Assembly (NCBI RefSeq): GCF_000482865.1
Contig: NZ_AXWW01000045.1
Coordinates: 7,547 to 71,546 of the forward strand
DNA length: 64,000 nt
From: Actinokineospora inagensis DSM 44258
Lineage (GTDB): Bacteria; Actinomycetota; Actinomycetes; Mycobacteriales; Pseudonocardiaceae
Direction: 5' to 3'
Each line of letters begins with the position of its first letter. Position 1 is the stretch's first letter. Both the position numbers and the translations under genes were made by a program. A model generated the notes under the pieces. It was not told the origin of the DNA. It saw only the letters and a list, made by a program, of their open reading frames with translations, and searched no databases. Positions 1 through 8,810 of the stretch are shown here, piece after piece.

Positions 1-245
1 TACTCGATGTGAGGGCCGACAGCCCCGAGCGAGCAACGCTGGTTCCGGCGCCCGCCGCACCGTGGGCGACAAGCCCATTGCTCACATACCGATGTGAGGG
101 CCGACAGGCCCAAACGAGCAAACGCTGGTTCCGGCCCCCACCGCACCATGGGCGACAAGCCCATTGCTCACATACCGATGTGAGGGCCGACAGGCCCAAA
201 CGAGCACGCTGGTTCGGGCGCCTGTCGCACCGTGGGTGACAAGCC
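1..245. repeat. 85-bp tandem repeat, three imperfect copies
   Basis: The motif GATGTGAGGGCCGACAG recurs at 6, 91 and 177, giving periods of 85 and 86 bp. Each unit contains a small hairpin (GGGCC-gaca-GGCCC) and ends near ACAAGCC(C/T)ATT. The first copy is cut by the window edge. The same family occurs in the opposite orientation at 58837-59060, downstream of tRNA-Ser(GGA). The third copy runs directly into the recombinase gene. Confidence 0.85.
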
Positions 246-268
246 TATTGGTTACATACTCTGTTGGC

Positions 269-1852
269 ATGGTGACCAGCGAGAACAGTGTGCAGGGTCT
301 TGGCGGGCGGTGTCCTGTCTATGACTCGTATGGGCGGCTGTCGCGTGTGCCTGAGACCGGTGAGTTGGAGAAGATCGAGACTCAATGGGCTGACAACCGG
401 CTGGTGATTGAGCGGCGTGGGGCTGTGCTGGGTGAGGAACTGTCCGATGGTCTGTCCGCGTGGAACCTGCGAGTCCGTCGTCCGGACTGGGAGCGGCTGT
501 TGGAGCGTGTCGAATCCGGGGAGTCGGATGGGATCGTGGTGTGGCATATCGACCGGTTGTTCCGGCAGCCACGTGACCTGGAACGGTTGATCGAACTCGC
601 GGACAAGGGCTTCTTGGTGCTGTCTGCGCATGGTGCCCGGGATCTGTCGGACCCTGATGACCGGTTCATCCTGCGGATTGAGGTGGCTCATGCTGCGCGG
701 TCGAGTGATGACACGTCGCGGCGGTTGAAGCGCAAGTTCGCGGCGATGCGCGCCGGCGGACGGGCTCAGACGGGAGGACCGCGCCGGTTCGGGTTCGATG
801 GGGTGGCAGTCGGCCCTACTGGGAAGAGGACGCCGGTGCCTGCTGAGCAGGTGGAACGCGAGCGGCAGGCACTGCGGGACGCGGTGGAGTCGATCCTGGC
901 GGGCGGGAGTATCGGGCAGGTGACGCGGGACTGGAACGCGGCGGGGTTGCGGACCGTGCCGGGCGGGTTGTTGTGGGAGCGCAACGCGGTCCGGGCGACG
1001 CTTGAACGCCCGGTGTTGGCGGGGTTGATCGAGTACAAGGGTGTCTTGGAAGCACGTGTGCAGGGCGACCCGATCATTGACCCGGCCCAGTTCGAGCGGC
1101 TGCAGGCCTTGTTCGCCTCGCGCAGCACTGGTGCCCCGGTCGGTGAGCGTTACCTGGGGACCGGCATCGTCCGGTGCGGGTTGTGCGGGGCCAAGCTCAG
1201 CGCCCGTCCTTCCGGCGGCAAGGCTTACCCGGACGGCACGACACGGCGGATGTACTTCTGTAACCGCCAGCGCAAGGGGTGCGGCAAGGTCTACGCCGAC
1301 CAGCGCGGCGTAGACCGCGAGATCCACGCGTTCACCGTCGCGCGCCTGTCGGATCCGCGCGTCGCAGCGGCCATGACCGCCGCTCGCGCCCGGGTATCGG
1401 AGCGACTCGACCAGGTCGAAGCCGAGATCGCCTCGTGCACCGAGATCAGCGAAGCTCTCGCCGCTCGACTGGGCGCCCGCAAGATCACCCTGGACGCGTT
1501 CGACAAGGCCAACGAACCCCTAACCGCTGACCTCGCCCGTCTCACCGCCGAACGCGACTCCCTGATCGAAGCCGCAGGCGCTACCACCCCCACCGCTGCA
1601 ACCGGCCTTGCCGACGCGGTGGCCGATCAATGGGCCAACGGCGAGATCGTGGACCGCCGTGCGATGTTCACCCGCGCCCTGGGCACCCTGCACATGGTCA
1701 TCGACCCGGTCGGAACGGTGCGGCACGTGTTCGACCGAACCGCATCCGTTGGATCGACCCCAAAGCACAAACGAACCGGGGGTGACCCCAACCCAACAGG
1801 TCACCCCCGGCTCATCAGCCCCCGCACCGCCGGTCGATACGGTCGAAGATGA
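269..1852 (+). CDS. Large serine recombinase (site-specific integrase)
   Basis: This 527-residue protein should catalyse integration and excision by a serine-nucleophile double-strand exchange. The N-terminal resolvase domain (about 16-165) has the signature Y-G-R-L-S with Ser25 as likely nucleophile, and further on the segment WHIDRLFRQPRDLE. A recombinase domain follows (about 190-290). A zinc ribbon has Cys pairs near residues 302/305 and 331/338, and a C-terminal coiled region completes the large-integrase layout. ATG at 269 is chosen because longer frames would run into the 85-bp repeat; GTG at 272 is also possible. It lies about 10 bp from the proposed left attachment half-site. The closest functional class is actinophage or ICE integrases. 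Confidence 0.93.
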   Translation: MVTSENSVQGLGGRCPVYDSYGRLSRVPETGELEKIETQWADNRLVIERRGAVLGEELSDGLSAWNLRVRRPDWERLLERVESGESDGIVVWHIDRLFRQPRDLERLIELADKGFLVLSAHGARDLSDPDDRFILRIEVAHAARSSDDTSRRLKRKFAAMRAGGRAQTGGPRRFGFDGVAVGPTGKRTPVPAEQVERERQALRDAVESILAGGSIGQVTRDWNAAGLRTVPGGLLWERNAVRATLERPVLAGLIEYKGVLEARVQGDPIIDPAQFERLQALFASRSTGAPVGERYLGTGIVRCGLCGAKLSARPSGGKAYPDGTTRRMYFCNRQRKGCGKVYADQRGVDREIHAFTVARLSDPRVAAAMTAARARVSERLDQVEAEIASCTEISEALAARLGARKITLDAFDKANEPLTADLARLTAERDSLIEAAGATTPTAATGLADAVADQWANGEIVDRRAMFTRALGTLHMVIDPVGTVRHVFDRTASVGSTPKHKRTGGDPNPTGHPRLISPRTAGRYGRR

Positions 1853-2133
1853 CCGCGACCGCCGCGATCTCCTCCCCGGTCATCGGCGCCATGGCGGCGC
1901 ACGCTCTGCTCCACCGAACCCACGCCTCCGGATCGACTCCGTCGGGACACTGCGCATGATCACCTTCCGCTGCTAGCCGCGTTCCTGATGCCTGATGGTT
2001 CCGTGCTGTCGTGTTGCCTCACCCCCTCTCACCTCACGTCAGGGCAGGGAGCCCGATCAGCCTCGAACCTCTCGTTCAAGGCCGCGAACAGCGCTCGCCC
2101 GCCGGAACGTTCCCTAGGTCCCTGGCGCCACAA
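1815..2133 (-). pseudogene. Degenerate small gene(s) between FtsK-like gene and recombinase
   Basis: Two leftward open frames have coding-like composition but lack good starts. One (2133 to 2029, only a TTG start) encodes a peptide containing ALFAALNERFEAD. The other is open from about 2018 to 1815 and encodes a stretch with DPEAWVRWSRACAAM, then EEIAAVAVIFDRIDRR, but its only ATG is at 1892, leaving 25 residues. A Shine-Dalgarno-like GGAAGG and ATG near 1960 are out of frame with it by one base. I read this as one or two eroded small genes of the element's leftward operon. No family is recognised. Confidence 0.35.
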
Positions 2134-2172
2134 CTTCGCTGGTCATGGCAGGGATTCGCCCCCAGGGACCCG

Positions 2173-4152
2173 TCAGGGAGATGTCCCTTCACCGGCGGTG
2201 ACGTCCTCCAACCGGATGACCTTGTACCCGTCTGACTTCCGCACCGTGATGCCGTGATCAGCCAGCGCGTCGTGCAGGTCGGTGAAGGTCCACCCCTCGT
2301 ACCGCCGGTTGAGCGCGGCAAGCCGAGTCAGGACGACTTGGGTCCGCACCCGCCGTTCCCCGTGCATGGCTTCGGCGATGTCGGCTAGGTGGTCGAGCGG
2401 CTCCGGTTCCGGCACTCCGCCCAGTACGGCGCGACCGACACCGCCCATGAGGTGCAGGGCGCGCAGGATGATCGGTGTGACCTCGTCGATGCCGTCCTCA
2501 AGCGCGACGTAGAACGTGCGGACGAGTTCGAACGTGGCGTGAGAGAGACCGACGGCCACGCAGGTACCCCGATCGGTGTGCGTGCGTAGCTCCGTGGCCC
2601 GGATGCCTGCGGCATAGCGGCCGGAACCCAAGAGCCCGTCGTTGGCGATGTGGTCGGCGACGGAGTACGCGGCGGCGCAGGTGATGTTGCGGGTGATCTC
2701 CTTCGGGATGCTGTCGGTCGTGGGTGACTGGGTCGCGAACAGCGGGACGATGCCGTACTTGCGAGCTCGCTTGACCAGGCGTATCGCCAGTTCGGCCGCC
2801 CGCTTGCCGTGCCGGGGGTGCTGGAACAGTTCGTGGCACTCGTCGAACGCGCAGACCAGGGGGTGGAGTCCTAGGCTGCGATCGTCGGCGAGCCTGCGTG
2901 AGACCTTCGGCGGCCGTCCAGGTTGGTCGCCCAGTACCTTGCCCCGCCGTTCCATCTCGTCGACCAGGTCGGCCAGGGCCTGGATGGCGGCTTCGGCTGT
3001 GGCGTCGTCCATCCCCATCCGGTAGCGGGACAGCCGGGGCGCCAACGGGTCGAAGTCCGGCGACTCGCCCAGCGCGAAGGCCCACAGTTCGGCAGTCGGA
3101 TCGAGAGCGGCGCCGAGCATGAGCGTTCGCAGCGCCGACGACTTGCCTTGCCCGGGTCGACCGCCGATCAGCCATGACGCACCGATCAGCGGCGCGTTGA
3201 TGACGCTTCCTCGTTGGGACAGTCCGAACGGGACCCCGTCGAACAGGTCGACCCGGCCATCGTCGATCAACGGCCACCGCCCGGCGCCGCCGGTCAGGGC
3301 GCCCTTGTCCGCGACCCACAGATCCAACAGACCGTCTTCGTCTCCCTTGGTCGGCCACGTCTCCAAACCGGACCGTCCGAGGTTGGCCGCGAGCTTGCCG
3401 CGCTGCCCCGCGACCATGTCCGCAGTGACCCCGAGAGGGAGTCTGACCTGCGCGAATGTGCCGTCTCCGTCCTTCCTGGCCGGAACGGTGTAGATCAGCT
3501 CTCCGCCGCCCTTGAAGAACCGGTTCAACGGCGCGATACCCAAGTGCGCCAGAGCGCGGGAGATCATCCGTTCGTCCACCCACGACTCCCCGTCATCCCG
3601 ATCGGGACGGATCAACCACCCCGCGCCGGGAGAGCGATCCCGCCCCTCAAACGCTGCGGCCACCAGCCACACCACTGGCACGCTCACCAAAACATAGGGC
3701 ACAGCACCGATGAGCACCGCCCGAGCAACGCCCAGGTAGCCGTACACCGCGAGCAACCATGGCCACATGTCCGCCCGCTCCACCAGCGAATCCACCAGCC
3801 ACAGGAGTGCTGCAAACACCGCAACCAGCCGCATCGTGGTGGCAAGTCGACGGAAGGCTGTTCCCATCCGCTCCCACCGCGCACGAGCATCAGCGCGGAG
3901 CAGTTCCTGCGCGGCCCGACGTGCCTCGGCGTCACCGGCCGACCGCGCAGTCCTGGCGTCTGCGCGCAGATCGGCATACGTCGCCCACGTCCACACCTTG
4001 ACCAGCCATCGCCAGTGACCACGGATCACAAACCACACAAGCCGCGCCACGTCGACAGGCGCCTTCCGAACCCGATACTCAGCAACTGACCGCGCCTGCC
4101 GCGCTACGTCCGAACTCCACGCCTGCCGGATGTACGCCACGACGCGCGTCAT
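2173..4152 (-). CDS. FtsK/SpoIIIE-type DNA translocase (TraB/Tra-like)
   Basis: This 659-residue protein resembles the FtsK-type pumps that actinomycete integrative elements use to move double-stranded DNA between cells. The N-terminal part is charged. Hydrophobic segments near 107-120 and 129-167 are membrane helices. A P-loop GGRPGQGKSS is at 330-339 and a Walker B-like stretch LVCAFDECHELF at 432-443, followed by FATQSP, as in FtsK ATPases. The start at 4152 overlaps the upstream stop as ATGA, so translation is probably coupled. The open frame continues upstream to 4950, but that part reads through other genes. Whether it pumps DNA for conjugation or partitioning is inferred. Confidence 0.85.
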   Translation of the reverse strand: MTRVVAYIRQAWSSDVARQARSVAEYRVRKAPVDVARLVWFVIRGHWRWLVKVWTWATYADLRADARTARSAGDAEARRAAQELLRADARARWERMGTAFRRLATTMRLVAVFAALLWLVDSLVERADMWPWLLAVYGYLGVARAVLIGAVPYVLVSVPVVWLVAAAFEGRDRSPGAGWLIRPDRDDGESWVDERMISRALAHLGIAPLNRFFKGGGELIYTVPARKDGDGTFAQVRLPLGVTADMVAGQRGKLAANLGRSGLETWPTKGDEDGLLDLWVADKGALTGGAGRWPLIDDGRVDLFDGVPFGLSQRGSVINAPLIGASWLIGGRPGQGKSSALRTLMLGAALDPTAELWAFALGESPDFDPLAPRLSRYRMGMDDATAEAAIQALADLVDEMERRGKVLGDQPGRPPKVSRRLADDRSLGLHPLVCAFDECHELFQHPRHGKRAAELAIRLVKRARKYGIVPLFATQSPTTDSIPKEITRNITCAAAYSVADHIANDGLLGSGRYAAGIRATELRTHTDRGTCVAVGLSHATFELVRTFYVALEDGIDEVTPIILRALHLMGGVGRAVLGGVPEPEPLDHLADIAEAMHGERRVRTQVVLTRLAALNRRYEGWTFTDLHDALADHGITVRKSDGYKVIRLEDVTAGEGTSP

Positions 4153-4475
4153 CGACGGCGCCCTCGCCTGCGGGAGACATCCATCGACACGGTCAGCGCT
4201 CGCGTCAACGTGTACGACGCCAGGAGGGCAGGCACACCCAGCGCTGTGACGACCAGCCACCCGGCCACCAAAGGGCGCGTGATCACCAGCCACTGAGCAC
4301 CCACGATCAGACCCGCCGTGAACAACATCCGACCCGTCAGTGACACCACCCGCGCGCTTGACCGGACCACTTCCGCCGCCTTGGCACGCCGTGCACCAGC
4401 ACGCCACGCCCAAGCCAAGACGACCAACAACCCCGCCCCGGCAGCCACCTGAGAAGCAGTGAGATGCAGATTCAC
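4149..4475 (-). CDS. Small membrane protein of the element
   Basis: The 108-residue product starts at GTG 4475. It has a hydrophobic helix near residues 10-25 and a longer hydrophobic stretch near 50-95, with basic ends (GARRAK, SRRRGRRR). It overlaps the WhiB-like gene upstream (GTGA) and the FtsK-like gene downstream (ATGA). The arrangement suggests an accessory subunit or anchor of the DNA pump, comparable to spread/transfer helper proteins, but no known domain is recognised. Confidence 0.7.
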   Translation of the reverse strand: MNLHLTASQVAAGAGLLVVLAWAWRAGARRAKAAEVVRSSARVVSLTGRMLFTAGLIVGAQWLVITRPLVAGWLVVTALGVPALLASYTLTRALTVSMDVSRRRGRRR

Positions 4476-4791
4476 GCCAGCTCACCGCCCCAACGCCTCG
4501 CCCGCCAGACCGGATACAGCTCTCGCACATCGTCAGCCGCCAGACCGCCCCACACTCCCAAGGCGTCCTCACCGAGTTGCGTAGCACCAGCTCCAAGCAC
4601 TCGTTCCGCACTGGACATCCGGCGCACATCTGAGCCGCCACATCCCGGTCCGTCAGACCAACACCTGCCCACGTCGGCTCAACCATGGGAGCCATGCACA
4701 CCCCACCGATCACGGCCTCGTGCAGCAGGTCATCGGTGAATCGCCCAACACCGTCCAGGCCGGCAGCGAGCTTCTCGCGGGGATCGCTCAT
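4472..4791 (-). pseudogene. WhiB-like iron-sulfur regulator, apparent frameshift
   Basis: The first frame starts at ATG 4791 (MSDPREKLAAG) and has the four cluster cysteines Cys32, Cys56, Cys59 and Cys65 in the WhiB pattern (MCAGCPVRNEC). The characteristic turn GVWGGL is read only in the -1 frame, which ends in RARRWGGELA at 4472. The whole span is 320 bp, one base short of a multiple of three. One missing base near 4570-4580 would restore a standard WhiB-like protein of about 106 residues. No slippery heptamer is visible, so a real mutation or a sequence error is more likely than programmed frameshifting. The start overlaps the excisionase-like gene (ATGA). Confidence 0.75.
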
Positions 4792-5006
4792 CCGGCACCA
4801 CCCTGCCCAGCAGCGCCAGACGACCGAACCACCAGAAGGCGTGTAACCGCCGACGTAGGGACCATGACGCGGCCCCGACGTCGGACGAACGGCAGTTGCC
4901 CCAGCCGGACAGCCCGACACACCCACGATTCGTCCACCCCGAGCAACCAAGCCACATCACGGGTCGACAGCAGAGAACGTTTTAGATCAGATGAGTTCTT
5001 CTTCAT
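4788..5006 (-). CDS. Excisionase-like small HTH protein
   Basis: The 72-residue product contains STRDVAWLLGVDESWVCRA, a winged-helix/MerR-type helix-turn-helix as in excisionase-family proteins, followed by a basic hairpin FVRRRGRVMV. ATG 5006 is chosen because AAAGGA lies 8-9 bases upstream. The frame stays open to 5108, but that part looks non-coding. It is the first gene of the leftward element operon and probably guides excision or controls the operon. Confidence 0.78.
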   Translation of the reverse strand: MKKNSSDLKRSLLSTRDVAWLLGVDESWVCRAVRLGQLPFVRRRGRVMVPTSAVTRLLVVRSSGAAGQGGAG

Positions 5007-5396
5007 TGAAATGATCCTTTGACTCGTTGCCCCGCCGTCTCGCGAGGCAGGCAAGTCGAGTAAGAACCAGCCAGCAGAAAAGAACCACTCTCGTCGAGAA
5101 TAAAACATTCAGCAGGAGAATTTCCCCGGTCGACGACGCGGAGTCAATCGGCGATATTCCGAAAAAGAATGTGCACGCCGCAAATATTCCCACCGGGAAT
5201 GTCGATCGACGCCACGTCGACCCTCGTCTGGAAAGCGACAGGAGCAACGGGTCGAGCGCTTCAAGATAGGTCTGACCAGGGCGTATTCCAGCAAGGTATG
5301 CGACATGCAGAGACCGACATAGACAAGGGGCCAGCTCCGGCTCCACGGTTGGACCGATTCCCGCTTACATGCTCTCGGCGCACTCACGGAACAGGC

Positions 5397-5864
5397 ATGG
5401 ACGATCAGAACGGACCACCGGACCGGCTCACCTTGACGGTTTCCCTCACTACGGGCATCGCGCGAGTCGCCTACGGCATCAGGGCATCTGTCCAGTTGAT
5501 CGAAGAAGTCCTTCGCCTAGATCATGACGAATGGGAGAGCATTCTCCTGCTGGGAGACCGCCAGTTCTACCAGTCCAAGAACGGCCCGTTCCCAGACCAG
5601 CAACTACGCGTCACTGTGCGCCCGTCGCTGGGCTATGCCGCCCTGAACCACAGCGACACCAACTGTGATCCGCCGATCGCGAACTCGTACAACCCGCGTC
5701 TCCGCGCGCCCGACCTTGCGCTGATCTTCAACGGCTCGACACGCACCGTGTTTCCCCGGACCGCAGCGATACCGATAGTGGACGCTCGTCAGGCCCTAGG
5801 TGAATGGCTTCTCACGCGGAGTAGACCTACCTGTATCGAGTGGCAGCCGTTCGACAACTACTAG
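5397..5864 (+). CDS. Imm1-family immunity protein (orphan)
   Basis: This 155-residue protein has the C-terminal features of the Imm1 family: an aromatic/Asn/Asp-rich middle (GYAALNHSDTN, SYNPR), then FPRTAAIPIVDARQALGEWL and the end RPTCIEWQPF. Imm1 proteins neutralise deaminase and other polymorphic toxins delivered by contact-dependent or type VII systems. No toxin gene is adjacent, so it may protect against kin toxins. ATG 5397 follows a weak GGAACAGG; earlier in-frame starts look non-coding. It diverges from the leftward operon. Confidence 0.75.
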   Translation: MDDQNGPPDRLTLTVSLTTGIARVAYGIRASVQLIEEVLRLDHDEWESILLLGDRQFYQSKNGPFPDQQLRVTVRPSLGYAALNHSDTNCDPPIANSYNPRLRAPDLALIFNGSTRTVFPRTAAIPIVDARQALGEWLLTRSRPTCIEWQPFDNY

Positions 5865-5980
5865 TCAGCCGATCGGGTTAACGATCCCTGGCCAGTTGAT
5901 CGCAACAGCACGCCAAAACTCAGGCGGTGTACGCTCGGTTGCAGATGTCTTACCAGCTAGAGACGGACATTGGGACCGAG

Positions 5981-7405
5981 ATGAGCACTCCCAGCCCGCG
6001 CGGAACGGCAGGCCGAACAACTGCCGGTCGTCGGTGCGCAGCATGTGGCGCGGTGCTCGCGCTCGACAACACCGCACAACTCTGCAACAGATGTTTTCGA
6101 GACCAACGTGACCAACTGGGCCAGCCGACCCGACCAGGTCGCGACTTCTTTGAAACGGACGACTTCCGGGCAGCTTTCCAGACACAACACATAGGAAAGG
6201 TGCTCAAGGCGTACCGACACCACCCCCGACACCTGCAAATATTTGGTAAAGCGCTAAACCAGGAACTACTGGGAAGGTGGCTCGGCCTAACGCAGGCGCA
6301 GGTCAGCAAGCTGGAGAACGGTAAACCGGAACAGAACCTTGAACTACTCCGCGCATACGCACAGGTGCTTCATCTGCCGCAGCACCTCTTGTGGTTCGAC
6401 CTGCCAGGGCAGAGCCGTCAACGACAACCAAGTGTCACGGAGGACATCGACGTGGACAGGCGCGACTTTATGCGGGTCGCTTCTGGAGCTTTCTTGGGGA
6501 TGACAGACCCGTTCCACCGCACGCTGTCGCCACGGGCAGGTTCGACGGATCTCGACTACCTAGCCAACCGCACAGCACGGCTGCGGCGCCTGGACAACCA
6601 CCTCGGCGGTCGTGACACGTACAACCTGTACATGTCCGAACTATCGTCGACCATCGGCTATGTCAAGCACGCCCGGTCCAACCCACAGCTAGAGCGTGAA
6701 CTCATCAAGCTCATCGCCGAACAGGCTCAGCTCACCGGTTGGGCGGCGTTCGATGCCGGGATGCACGCCGAGGCCAAGAGGCACTACGAGGACAGCCTTT
6801 CAGCTGCAAGAGAAGCCAATGATCCAGCTCTGACCGGTAACGCTCTCGCATTCTTGGCCTATCAGGAGGTCGGGACCACTGGGCCAAACGTTGCCCTCGC
6901 CGAAGCATCCTTCGCGGCCGCCGAGGTGGGCGCAACACCACGGGTTCGCGCGCTGCTGCTGGAACGCAAGGCATGGACCTACGCCGTTGCCGGGAACTAC
7001 CAGGCAACCAGTCGGGCCTTGGAAGACGCCAGGGTTGCACTGCGCATGCAGGTCGATCGGCCCGAACCTGACTGGGTGTTCTGGGTCGACGAGGTCGAGA
7101 TCGAGATCATGTCAGGCCGTTGCTGGACAGCATTGGGTCGCCCCAACGACGCTGTCACTGCTCTGGAATCTGCCCTGGCCAACTTCGACGAGACTCATGC
7201 GCGCGACAAGTCGCTGTACCTGACGTACCTCGCGAACGCGCTCATCGATGGTGCCGAAGTCGAACGGGCAGCGCATGTCACCGCGAAGTCGATGGACCTC
7301 GCGCGAGGAGTGGGATCAGTCCGGCCGTCGATCCTCATATCCGAGGTGATGCACAGGCTTCGCGAATACAAGGATCTCGACGCGGTTACGCCGCTATTCG
7401 GGTAG
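5981..7405 (+). CDS. XRE-family regulator with zinc ribbon and TPR-like repeats
   Basis: The 474-residue protein begins with a CAACGAVLALDNTAQLCNRC zinc ribbon (residues 19-38). An XRE helix-turn-helix follows (about 75-130, GRWLGLTQAQVSKLENG). A linker RRDFMRVASGAF leads to about 270 residues of helical TPR-like repeats. This layout is typical of actinobacterial regulators that sense a ligand or peptide through the TPR part. The ATG at 5981 follows GGGACCGAG; ATG 5945 is an alternative. It lies downstream of the Imm1 gene in the same direction. Confidence 0.82.
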   Translation: MSTPSPRGTAGRTTAGRRCAACGAVLALDNTAQLCNRCFRDQRDQLGQPTRPGRDFFETDDFRAAFQTQHIGKVLKAYRHHPRHLQIFGKALNQELLGRWLGLTQAQVSKLENGKPEQNLELLRAYAQVLHLPQHLLWFDLPGQSRQRQPSVTEDIDVDRRDFMRVASGAFLGMTDPFHRTLSPRAGSTDLDYLANRTARLRRLDNHLGGRDTYNLYMSELSSTIGYVKHARSNPQLERELIKLIAEQAQLTGWAAFDAGMHAEAKRHYEDSLSAAREANDPALTGNALAFLAYQEVGTTGPNVALAEASFAAAEVGATPRVRALLLERKAWTYAVAGNYQATSRALEDARVALRMQVDRPEPDWVFWVDEVEIEIMSGRCWTALGRPNDAVTALESALANFDETHARDKSLYLTYLANALIDGAEVERAAHVTAKSMDLARGVGSVRPSILISEVMHRLREYKDLDAVTPLFG

Positions 7406-7408
7406 GTG

Positions 7409-7726
7409 CTACCCCACTGTCCGGTCTAGCCAGTCAAAGTAGGCGGTGTTGCCAGCCACCATTTGCACCGCCGAGATTTCGGGATTCTCCCAAGGATGCT
7501 CGGCGAGCAGATGATCCCTCAGTTCCGCGAACCTCGCTGAGGTTGTCTTCAAAACTACCTGCCACTCCTGGCCATCTCCCAGTTCGCCCAGGTGCCAGAA
7601 CACCGAAACGACTGGGCCGACGACGTTGGCGCTGGCCGCGAGCCGTGCAGACACGGCCGACCGCGCAAGCCGCCTAGCGACTTCTTCACTGTCCGCGACA
7701 GTCGTGACCTGTAGGTAGTCAGCCAT
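7409..7726 (-). CDS. cutA: CutA-type divalent cation tolerance protein
   Basis: The 105-residue product matches the CutA1 trimer family in length and motifs: an N-terminal beta strand YLQVTTVADSEEVARRLA, the central VFWHLGELGDGQEWQVVLKTT (family: YxWxGxxxxxxExxLxxKT) and the C-terminal HPWENPEISA. CutA1 binds divalent metals; its physiological role is unsettled. It converges with the XRE/TPR gene, their stops 3 bp apart. It is usually a chromosomal gene, which argues that the mobile segment may end to its left. Confidence 0.9.
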   Translation of the reverse strand: MADYLQVTTVADSEEVARRLARSAVSARLAASANVVGPVVSVFWHLGELGDGQEWQVVLKTTSARFAELRDHLLAEHPWENPEISAVQMVAGNTAYFDWLDRTVG

Positions 7727-7879
7727 GACCAGGATCGTAGCTGCGGGTCAGGTCCCACGCCGCAAAGATTCCGCCGAGGAATGGCGCATGCCCGAGTCGA
7801 TATGGATTCACCGCAGTGATGGGTTCAGGGTAGATGTGACTCCCCAGTATGCATAACTACGAGCCTGAGTGAGCGATAC

Positions 7880-8197
7880 ATGCGATACCAGGAACCTGTG
7901 CCCACGGCCACTACTGCGCCGTCGCCCTCGGACGGTTCGGGTTCGACGGCCGGGTCGCCCGGGTGGCGGCCTGTGATCGTCGATCGGCCAGGGCCGGCAC
8001 GGTCGAGTACACCCCGTCCTCAGGGTGTCCCGTACCTGTCGAAGGACCTCGACGAACTCGGCCAACACGTCCAGGCCCTCAAAGCTGCGCTGGAGAACGA
8101 CACCCTCGGCCGGGGCCGGGAGATCGAGAACTTCGAGGACGCGACCATCGGCATCATCGCCTGCTGCCGATGGCTGGCCCGGCGCACCGCCCGATGA
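7880..8197 (+). CDS. Unknown 105-residue protein
   Basis: The first 50 residues are rich in Pro, Ser and Gly and look disordered. The second half (SKDLDELGQHVQALKAALENDTL...CCRWLARRTAR) is helical. It starts a rightward set of small genes. The stop overlaps the next start (ATGA). No family is recognised. A start further in is possible because the N-terminus is low complexity. Confidence 0.55.
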   Translation: MRYQEPVPTATTAPSPSDGSGSTAGSPGWRPVIVDRPGPARSSTPRPQGVPYLSKDLDELGQHVQALKAALENDTLGRGREIENFEDATIGIIACCRWLARRTAR

Positions 8198-8433
8198 CCC
8201 GGGCCTTCGACGCTGTCCTGCTGGCCAACCTCTCGGCCGTGAACAAACTCGTCGCCGCCTACGTCCTGGCCTGTCTCGACGCGGACGCCGGCCGCAGACC
8301 CCCGCCCACGGTCCTGGAGGAACTCCAACTGGCCGAGGACCTGGCCCAGGCCGCTCAACAACTCACCCACCACGCCCGACAAGCGACCGACCCACCCCAC
8401 AAGCAAAGGTCCATCCCATGTTCCAGTCCCTGA
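8194..8433 (+). CDS. Unknown 79-residue helical protein
   Basis: The product MTRAFDAVLLANLSAVNKL... is mostly alpha-helical and resembles small actinobacterial proteins of unknown role. It starts by ATGA overlap with the preceding gene and overlaps the next gene by 16 bp. The overlaps indicate a single transcript. Confidence 0.5.
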   Translation: MTRAFDAVLLANLSAVNKLVAAYVLACLDADAGRRPPPTVLEELQLAEDLAQAAQQLTHHARQATDPPHKQRSIPCSSP

Positions 8434-8639
8434 AGATCGTCACCACCGTCATCATCAGCGACGACTGCGCGATGACGGCCAGCACCCACTCCACCACCGG
8501 CCAGATCGATTTCTTCATCGGCCCTCCCACCACCGACGGCCTGGAAATCGGTTTCGACCCCACCAGCCTCACCCGCTTCATCCACCTCGCCCAGGAATCC
8601 CTGGCCAAACTCAACACGCCCACCTACACCAACGCCTGA
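8418..8639 (+). CDS. Unknown 73-residue protein
   Basis: ATG 8418 is preceded by AAAGG. The product (MFQSLKIVTTVIISDD...) contains a beta-rich start and a helix SLTRFIHLAQESLAKL at the end. It has no recognised domain. Its place within a row of overlapping small genes is the main support. Confidence 0.5.
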   Translation: MFQSLKIVTTVIISDDCAMTASTHSTTGQIDFFIGPPTTDGLEIGFDPTSLTRFIHLAQESLAKLNTPTYTNA

Positions 8640-8810
8640 GTCGACCTGCCGCCCGCGCCTGGCGACCGCACATCACCCGGGACACCCTGGCCACCCGTCC
8701 CGCAGTCAACCCCACAGCCAGAACGGCAGGCCACCCGCCCTCTCCCCGTCCCCATCGCCCACACCGGTCGTCCCACTCAGGACGGCCGGACCACATCAGG
8801 GAGCGCACCC

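Noticed and set aside
1-245. Tandem repeats at the window start considered as a CRISPR array.
   Set aside because: The units are about 85 bp and repeat along their whole length, with no unique spacers.
4560-4600. Programmed frameshift in the WhiB-like gene.
   Set aside because: No slippery heptamer or downstream structure is visible, so a mutation or read error is simpler.
4153-4950. The leftward frame of the FtsK-like gene is open to 4950 and could give a 925-residue protein.
   Set aside because: That part reads the WhiB gene in frame and other genes out of frame; coupled overlaps at 4150, 4473 and 4789 show separate genes.
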